A DNA stretch of 22,962 bases, from NCBI GenBank assembly GCA_015501595.1, contig JADNRX010000781.1, positions 1 to 22,962 on the forward strand, given 5' to 3'. Every line of letters begins with the position of its first letter. The first letter of the stretch is position 1. The translations under genes and the position numbers were made by a program. The DNA is from Hymenopellis radicata. Its lineage: Eukaryota; Basidiomycota; Agaricomycetes; Agaricales; Physalacriaceae. This document shows, piece after piece, positions 17,724 to 22,962 of the stretch. The notes beneath the pieces were generated by a model, which worked only from the letters and a program-made list of their open reading frames with translations, made no database searches and was not told the DNA's origin.

Positions 17724-18014
17724 ATGGACCTACGCTACCCAACCAAATTTCATGCACTTTTAGCCAGTGATGGCGATGCAGATCTGACGGCATTCGGCAT
17801 TATGGACACATCAGGATGTGTTGGTGACGTGACTTGGTATGTTACTTTAAGTTTTTCATTTTCTCGCTAATTCATACCTACAATCAGGACCTCATCCTGT
17901 CGCAGTGAGCAGCGGCGCTACCGGCGCTGCTGCAAGATCCCCACCGCGGTGATAACGAGCTCTTCTGTACAGGAACTCGATGCCACAGTTCAGCTTTACG
18001 TCGAGACCACTTGA
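17724..18014 (+). CDS. Candidate two-exon small gene (79 aa), unidentified
   Basis: ATG at 17724 opens a frame (MDLRYPTKFHALLASDGDA) that runs to 17836. There a model intron begins: GTATGT donor, GCTAAT branch, ATCAG acceptor, 51 nt (17837-17887). The second exon continues in phase to TGA at 18012-18014, giving 79 residues with an arginine/cysteine-rich patch (RRYRRCCK). The frame is also open upstream of the ATG to about 17583, so the true start could lie further 5'. No domain is recognised. The intron is the main evidence; the product may be a fragment. Confidence 0.35.
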
Positions 18015-18119
18015 AACATCGGCGCTGTGGCCGACCGCGACGGTGTCTTCACTTCCTGTGTCTTTCGCTATGCTCAAATACGCAGACTTTCAAGATTAAC
18101 AGGGCCCACATTCATCTTC

Positions 18120-18300
18120 GTGGGCACATGGGTTCGTGCCTCCATTTCAGTTCGATCTTCACGGAGCTAACTCATTTTGCAGTTCGTATCCACGGCGAAT
18201 CAGCGCCGTCCGTTGCACCTTGCCTTGCCTTGATATCACATAAGCGGGGATGGTTTCTGCTGATAGCGGCAAGGCGAGCTCTTGGTGGTGACTATGCCCT
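18120..18300 (+). other. Possible further exon with a model intron
   Basis: GTTCGT at about 18131, GCTAAC branch and TTTTGCAG acceptor at about 18181 outline a 51-nt intron. After it a frame (RIHGESAPSVAPCLALISHK) stays open to TAG near 18310. Upstream CAAGATTAACAG could be a preceding acceptor. I could not decide the exon phase, and the relation to the small gene at 17724-18014 is unknown. Confidence 0.25.
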
Positions 18301-18552
18301 CTTAGAATAGTTGATATTTCGAGTAGCTGTACATACGTTTGTCGTACGATACCTAATGAAACTTGTATTGTTTTAAAACTCCTCTGTTCGAGATCATCAT
18401 TCCACTTTCCCTTCCTCCCTTTTCCCTCTCCTCTCCCGGTTCGTGTTACTTCTTCATGTCATACCTTGCTCATCCTTTCTCAGAGCCTCTCCTCGTTCTC
18501 CCGCTCATCGTACATTCCGGACACTGCGACGCATCCAAAACGTGACCGGTTT

Positions 18553-19209
18553 ATGTTTGTTGATGGCGACATGCGGGTTTCTTCCTCCCGCCATCATCAT
18601 CAACTTCCTTTTCCCTCTCACAACTATCTGCATTCCCTCAGCGCCTTCTTCACGTCTCTGGTATGTCTCTTTGTTGGTGTTCTCGTCGTCGACGAGCTCG
18701 CTGACAACTTTGTCAGAATTTTACTGGGTGCCGTTGACCACGACGTGGACGCTCTCGACTTCTTTCATCAGCGTCGTCTTCTCTCAGCGCCCTCTGGCAT
18801 GTCTCTATTTGTTTGTCTTCTCCTCGACGACTCGGACCTCGCTGACGACTTTGTCAAAGTTTTACTGTGCGCCATTGGCCACGACGTGGACGATATTAAT
18901 TCGTCTGTCACCCTTGGACCAAGCTACTGGGTGCGTCATCATTTCCGCCAGGTATCAACACTCCTCGTTTATCACCCTTTCGTCAAACCTCAAGTCGGCC
19001 GTCGGGGCCTGGCTGTGAGCTTGGACGGTAAGCTCTTCTGTCCGCCGTCCTTTACACCCTGCATTACCGTTGCCGTAGATACGTACCGCTCCGACCTTGG
19101 GCTCGAGGCCGGACAACTTATTCGAACAACTTTTCCCGCCACTGCCACGCAACACCGCGACGAGCATGGAGACTACTGTAGTATTTCGACCATAGGTTCA
19201 CGGGTGTGA
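18553..19209 (+). CDS. Hypothetical protein ORF with an internal repeat, 3' end disrupted
   Basis: From ATG at 18553 (MFVDGDMRVSS) 218 codons run to a TGA at 19207-19209. This is the longest ATG-started frame outside the simple repeats. It contains a tandem duplication of about 146 bp (from 18637 and from 18783) giving two related segments: LVCLFVGVLVVDELADNFV...AVDHDVD and MSLFVCLLLDDSDLADDFV...AIGHDVD. A pyrimidine-rich tract (about 18395-18445) lies upstream, as is common before fungal genes. The last 20 bases and the stop belong to the TIR element starting at 19190, so the original C-terminus is lost. No family is recognised, and a chance frame across duplicated DNA remains possible. Confidence 0.3.
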   Translation: MFVDGDMRVSSSRHHHQLPFPSHNYLHSLSAFFTSLVCLFVGVLVVDELADNFVRILLGAVDHDVDALDFFHQRRLLSAPSGMSLFVCLLLDDSDLADDFVKVLLCAIGHDVDDINSSVTLGPSYWVRHHFRQVSTLLVYHPFVKPQVGRRGLAVSLDGKLFCPPSFTPCITVAVDTYRSDLGLEAGQLIRTTFPATATQHRDEHGDYCSISTIGSRV

Positions 19210-19539
19210 CCTGTGACCTCATGAACATGTTAAGTAGTATGTTCATGCTGGCCAAAAGTGTGTGACCTAAAAAAATTATGTTCATTAAGATTTTTAACTT
19301 TCTGCTTTTTTAGCTTAATTTTACCTATAAAGTAGATGCAAACAGCAGAAATAGACAATTTTCATCATAAATAAAGTAAAATAGAAGAAAAAATACTAAA
19401 ATTGGGCCGAAGAAGCAAAATTTAGATTAAGTCAGATTTGTGACCAATTTTAGACATGTTCACAGGGCCTGTGACCTAGTGACCAACTACAATTAGGTTC
19501 GCATCATGAGGCCTCGTGACCTGTGACGCGAACCTATGG
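19190..19539. mobile_element. A/T-rich non-autonomous TIR transposon (350 bp) with imperfect 11-bp target duplication
   Basis: The ends CCATAGGTTCACG and, in reverse complement, CCATAGGTTCGCG are inverted and followed on both sides by TGACCTGTGACC-type subterminal repeats. The flanks TAGTATTTCGA (19179-19189) and TAGTAATACGA (19540-19550) match at 9 of 11 positions. A 9-11-bp duplication points to a Mutator-like (MULE) family, but the terminal bases alone do not prove it. An internal hairpin CATGAACAT/ATGTTCATG is at 19220-19247. The centre is strongly A/T-rich and non-coding. Confidence 0.65.
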
Positions 19540-19550
19540 TAGTAATACGA

Positions 19551-20248
19551 CAGTATGTTATGCTGACGTCGCTCGTTCTCGCTTCAGACTGTTACTAACG
19601 ACTCTCACAGACTTAGGGAATGTAACCAACATCACCAGCATTGTTTAGGGACGTTGTCTTCGCGACACGTCCTTAACCCATGTGGCTTGGTGCTGGTGGG
19701 AACAATCAGACGACGACGCTCCTCTGGGTACATATCAGTTTGAGGATGATTTCTCCGCCTACACAGCTGGGCGACACTTAGGTGTCGAATAGGCTGCTCG
19801 TCGCCTTGGGCGCCGTACTCAGCCCATATGCGGGTGAATTCGCCTACACGCTGGACTGTCTGGTAACTCTCGATCTATTTTCTCGTATTCCTCCCTGCCT
19901 GCAGATCAGTCTCGACATCTAGTATAATCGTCAGATTTCGCAAATCTTGCGTGATTTGATCTAAAGTTGTTGATAGGACTCACGACCACGGTATAGCTTT
20001 GGTTATTGCCGTTAAGCACGTATAGTCTTAGTTTCGTCCTCGCTGTTGATTTGGGTATTGGTATGTCTAGAGGTTGCTGTCGTTGACGACGAGCTCTCTG
20101 AAGAAACCTTTTCCTAGTCGTTCCTGCATCGTGTCTTTGTTTATCGGATATCGTGTTCGTCACAGTGACATACGGTTTGCATACGATGGGCTATTATTGT
20201 TTGATAGACTGGGCATGGAAGTGCACATTCAGCTGCCTTACTTTCGTC
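19551..20248. other. Worn sequence with short protein-like patches
   Basis: One plus-strand patch (WCWWEQSDDDAPLGTYQFED, about 19690-19750) is open for about 40 codons to a TAG, but nothing joins it to an upstream exon. No RNA gene or repeat is seen. It may be the far side of whatever gene the TIR element at 19190 interrupted. Confidence 0.25.
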
Positions 20249-20734
20249 TTAGGTGAGTGGCATTTGGTTTTTCTTCTGGTGTAGGGGTGGCGTCGCTGGC
20301 CTTCGGCACCATGATGTTCCTTCTTTCGTGTCGTGCATGTCCTTCATCGCCGCTTCCCTGCTCGCCATCATCTTCGCCGTGCTGTTCTCTTCCGCGTCCT
20401 TGGGATGTTTCGTATATACTAATGCCGATCTCTTAGATTCCGAAACCTGTGGAGAAAAAGGTAAAGTCTTCTTACGGGGGGATGAATATGCGTCCGCGGA
20501 CTGCGCCGCATTACTACCAGTATACCTTGTCTTTCGTGTAGAAGTATGACACTTGAATTGTTTTATAGTTCTTCTGTACGAAATAAGGGAAGTCACCAAA
20601 ATTACTTGCCGCACTAGATTAGTGGTATTCGCGTGGTCAGGGCGACGAATAGGGAAGAAGAGAAATTGTGTGGTGGTGCACCGGTATATTCTCCCTCTCC
20701 GACGATTGCGCATCATCGCACACAAAACTACCAT
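20249..20734 (-). CDS. Hypothetical ORF (161 aa), strand uncertain
   Basis: Minus-strand ATG at 20734 to a stop at 20249, basic and lysine/arginine-rich, without recognisable domain (patches KHPKDAEENSTAKMMASRE, KDMHDTKEGTSW). The plus strand is open over much of the same stretch (20253-20549) and would encode one hydrophobic, membrane-like segment, FIAASLLAIIFAVLFSSASL, preceded by a possible 3' splice site near 20284. One of the two frames is a shadow of the other and I cannot tell which from sequence alone. Confidence 0.25.
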   Translation of the reverse strand: MVVLCAMMRNRRRGRIYRCTTTQFLFFPIRRPDHANTTNLVRQVILVTSLISYRRTIKQFKCHTSTRKTRYTGSNAAQSADAYSSPRKKTLPFSPQVSESKRSALVYTKHPKDAEENSTAKMMASREAAMKDMHDTKEGTSWCRRPATPPLHQKKNQMPLT

Positions 20735-21100
20735 CTCACGTTCCTCTCCCTCTCTCGCAGTTCGTTCTCCGGCTTCTCGCTCTTCCGTCCTCCATTTCCA
20801 CTCGTACTACGTTACCAGTCTGCTGAAATCGCGCCAAACCCTGCCTGGTCCGTGCACTCACGGTTAGGTCATGCCTAATTGATATACAGACGTCAAGCCT
20901 CTGTACATCTTCTTTCAATCGTGTGTTCGCGACAAGAAACACGAGAAGACGGACTCCTGCTCTGATCTCATCCCGATGCCGCCGGAATATGTTCCCTCCT
21001 TTCGTGCACGCACATTGTTCATTCGCCTGTTAGACGCCGTGACTGGGCGCCTTTAAGTATATTGTCTACTGGACTCCCGACCCCTTCAGAATACCGTTCT
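20735..21100. other. Pyrimidine-rich, promoter-like spacer
   Basis: CT-rich runs (about 20735-20810) and no frame of note. Such tracts often lie upstream of fungal genes, but no gene start is confirmed on either side. Confidence 0.25.
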
Positions 21101-21103
21101 TGG

Positions 21104-21671
21104 TCACCACGCTCCACTGTGCGTCTGCATGAGTACCTTAAATTCTCGGACCATTACGCGCTTACGACAAAGTTTTGCAGTAAATTTTGCATTTGACGGG
21201 TCCAGGAATACCATAGTCGACAGTTTCAGAGCGTAGAGAGCAGCGTCGAGCTCGACGTTTGACACGACGTGGTGGTTGGACAGCAAGTCGATCACGCGGT
21301 GCTGCCCAATGTGGAAGTTAATGGGTTCGTCTTGAACCATCATCATCTTCACCTTCGATCTTCGCTTTTGACGGGTCGGGACCCCCCGTGGACGACGGCT
21401 TCGACTCGTGTTTGCTTTTGCAATGTTCGGGAGCGTCATGATGAATTCTCGAAGACTGTGACAGCGTGGATGCCCTCGCCGGGCGCATCATCTCACGTTG
21501 TCTGGCATCTGGTAACTCGCTGTGCTCTTCGACCAATGTCGCTCGCTAACCATATTTCACAGAATTTTTGTCGTGCAGCATACCAGGACATAGTGTCGAC
21601 AGGACGACGTCTCTCAGAGCGTCCCCATCATGACAAGCACGTAGTCGGCTGCGGAAAGCCATTCGGCCGCG
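21104..21671. other. Candidate gene region, strand unresolved
   Basis: The minus strand has an ATG-started ORF of 111 codons (21439 to 21104: VIDLLSNHHVVSNVELDAAL, then STMVFLDPSNAKF). An overlapping minus frame (21536-21318) reads HESKPSSTGGPDPSKAK, as if a frameshift separated them. The plus strand instead offers a model intron at about 21511-21562 (GTAACT, GCTAAC branch, TTTCACAG) joining two open exons in the same frame, with a further GTACGT donor near 21680. Both readings are plausible. I name no product. Confidence 0.25.
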
Positions 21672-22131
21672 AACAAAGGGTACGTCCACCTTTACTCCCT
21701 TTTCGCCGCTGTGAGCTCATTCTTTTTGGAACACGACTAGTGCGGCGCCTTTACTATATATCGTGCATCACCTCCTGCATTTCTCGAATCTGATTCTTTG
21801 CATCAGCGACGCGTCAAAATCCTCGGCGTCGCCATGACCGACAACGACACAACTTTGTCTTGACTTTCAGACGCGAATATCGGGCCAGCGGGACATAGAA
21901 CAGTGTGGATGGCCTCGCCGGCCAGGCTTGGACCTTCGGTTGAAGGTGCTTTTTTCCCTGCTTTCGTAAGCGATCAAAGGATCTTTGTCTTCCACCCTCA
22001 CCATTCCTAACAGACAAATCGACGCGTAAATTACTGTGACTTCCATCCCAGACAAGGTAAATATTCTACTCTTGCTTTTACGCCTCCCGAAAGCGCTAAA
22101 CGCGGGACTGTTTGAAGAGTCACAAAACAGC
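21672..22131. other. Upstream region of the SUMO pseudogene
   Basis: No independent gene seen. GTAAAT after CAGACAAG near 22058 could be a 5'-UTR donor of the former SUMO gene, but this is not testable here. Confidence 0.25.
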
Positions 22132-22439
22132 ATGTCAGACACAGAAAAACCCACCACCAGTTGTCAAACCAAACGTCGACGAGGAAGCAAATGCACCTAT
22201 AAGCGTCAAGGTAGGCTATCGTCTGATGTATCTTCCTTTCCCGCGATGGCTTGCCCATTGTTCCATTCGTCTCTGCTGCTGTCAAGGCCCTGATCTGTTA
22301 CTGACGTTGCTCATTCTCTTCCAGGTCGTATCCTCAACCAGCGACAGAAGTCTTCTTCAAGATCAGGCGCTCTACAAAGCTCGCCAAGCTCCAAGGCGGA
22401 TATGCGAACAAGGTCGGGAAGGGTATGGCTAGCATTCGG
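22132..22439 (+). pseudogene. SUMO (SMT3-like) pseudogene, frameshifted and 3'-truncated
   Basis: SUMO is a ubiquitin-like modifier attached to lysines of target proteins. The copy starts with MSDTEK (ATG at 22132), changes frame, and continues VVKPNVDEEANAPISVK up to an intron at 22211-22324 (GTAGGC donor, TACTGAC branch, CTCTTCCAG acceptor, 114 nt). After it comes VVSSTSD, a second frame change by one base near 22346, then EVFFKIRRSTKLAKLQGGY and NKVGK, ending at ASIR. These match the SUMO beta-grasp core (…KVVSSTGDEVFFKIKRST…GK…SIR). The rest of the domain, including the C-terminal di-glycine needed for conjugation, is not found. A GTGGGT at 22439 could be the next donor. Because an intron is kept, this is a DNA-level duplicate, not a retrocopy. 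Two separate frame changes argue against a functional gene, unless they are sequencing errors. Confidence 0.8.
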
Positions 22440-22962
22440 TGGGTGCCACGGTTCCCTTCGTTGGACTCGGGTTAACGAGTGTGAGTCGTCTTTCGGATAT
22501 ACCGACGATATCTCGATTATGCCTGTGCTAGAGCTCGGCGCATCAAAACGTTAGAGTTCCGCACCGCGTCGCCATGTATTCCCGGTCCCTTGTATATTTC
22601 GACATTTGTGTATGCTATACGTGTACTCCCTGCCCCGCGGAACAAATCTATTGCATGTCGCACGATGCTGCCTCATCATCCCGCGAGTCGAGAACCGCAA
22701 GACTTCTAATAAATTGTGTGATTCGGGGCTCGAGTATGAGTACGAGTGAACCGCATTCAAAGCCTGATTGCTACAGACGCTTGTCTGAGCCTAAGGCCGA
22801 CATTGAAACAGCGTCTGACTGTGAGAAAACCGTCGTCCTCACATAAGTTAGTTTGTGGCGAGGCAGGAAACTGAAATGGCAAGGTAAGACTCAGTTCTGA
22901 TAGTGGGTAGTATGGCCTGAGATACTACTAAAACACAGCGAGCACCGAAAATCCGGAAACTC
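22440..22962 (+). other. Downstream stretch with one weak ORF (22574-22846)
   Basis: ATG at 22574 in the context GTCGCCATG opens 90 codons ending in TAA at 22844-22846, cysteine-containing near the start (CVCYTCTPCPAEQ) and Ser/Glu-rich later. No domain is recognised. A minus-strand frame overlaps it. SUMO similarity is not convincing anywhere after 22440. Confidence 0.2.

Noticed and set aside
22440..22550. Remainder of the SUMO domain after a GTGGGT intron (a DDISIM...ELG patch near 22500)
   Set aside because: The match to the SUMO C-terminus is only a few residues, the middle of the domain is absent, and no good acceptor puts it in frame.

Overview
The window looks like a repeat-rich, gene-poor stretch of a filamentous fungal genome, most likely a basidiomycete. 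The reasons are: several candidate introns of only about 43-57 nt with GTRNGT-type donors, CTAAC/CTAAT/CTGAC-like branch sites and YAG acceptors; a tRNA-like gene on its own with a Pol III oligo-T stop; a recognisable eukaryotic SUMO gene copy; and no operon-like gene packing. I identify no intact protein-coding gene with confidence. Most of the sequence is transposon ends, several unrelated tandem repeat families and decayed gene pieces.

Layout. 1-1110: a non-autonomous hAT-type DNA transposon with 17-bp terminal inverted repeats and a perfect 8-bp target duplication. Beside it is a possible terminal exon of a host gene (about 1171-1296). 1809-2261: a second, smaller hAT-type element with different ends and a 7/8 target duplication, lying just beyond the Pol III terminator of a minus-strand tRNA-like gene (2320-2401). 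2473-3139: an inverted, diverged relative of the first element that shares a reading-frame fragment with it. It is followed by a separate inverted-repeat element (about 3140-3520). 4330-7114: a degenerate 21-bp minisatellite that leaves reading frames open on both strands and holds three copies of a sharply bounded 102-bp module. 7115-11764: a 1,939-bp segment present twice in direct orientation (7115-9053 and 9826-11764) with no difference seen, built largely of a ~92-bp dispersed motif. The duplication breaks off inside a candidate intron. 11765-12780: a cluster of about 20 GTCGAC palindromes, including a 5-unit 21-bp tandem. 12885-13900 and 16235-17520: two arrays of the same ~152-bp satellite, flanking a segment with a minus-strand, intron-containing gene remnant (about 15.1-16.1 kb).

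17.5-22.96 kb: this part looks more like ordinary gene space, but worn. It has a small spliced ORF, an ORF with an internal 146-bp duplication cut off by a TIR element (19190-19539, imperfect 11-bp target duplication), further uncertain ORFs, and a SUMO (SMT3-like) pseudogene that keeps an intron but carries frame disruptions and lacks its 3' half.

The parts do not form a pathway. The window is best read as a region shaped by hAT and other TIR elements, tandem-repeat expansion and recent segmental duplication. I found no evidence for a new defence, metabolic or mobile system; the most useful leads are the transposon families with target duplications, the recent duplication with its intron breakpoint, the SUMO pseudogene and the paired 152-bp arrays.
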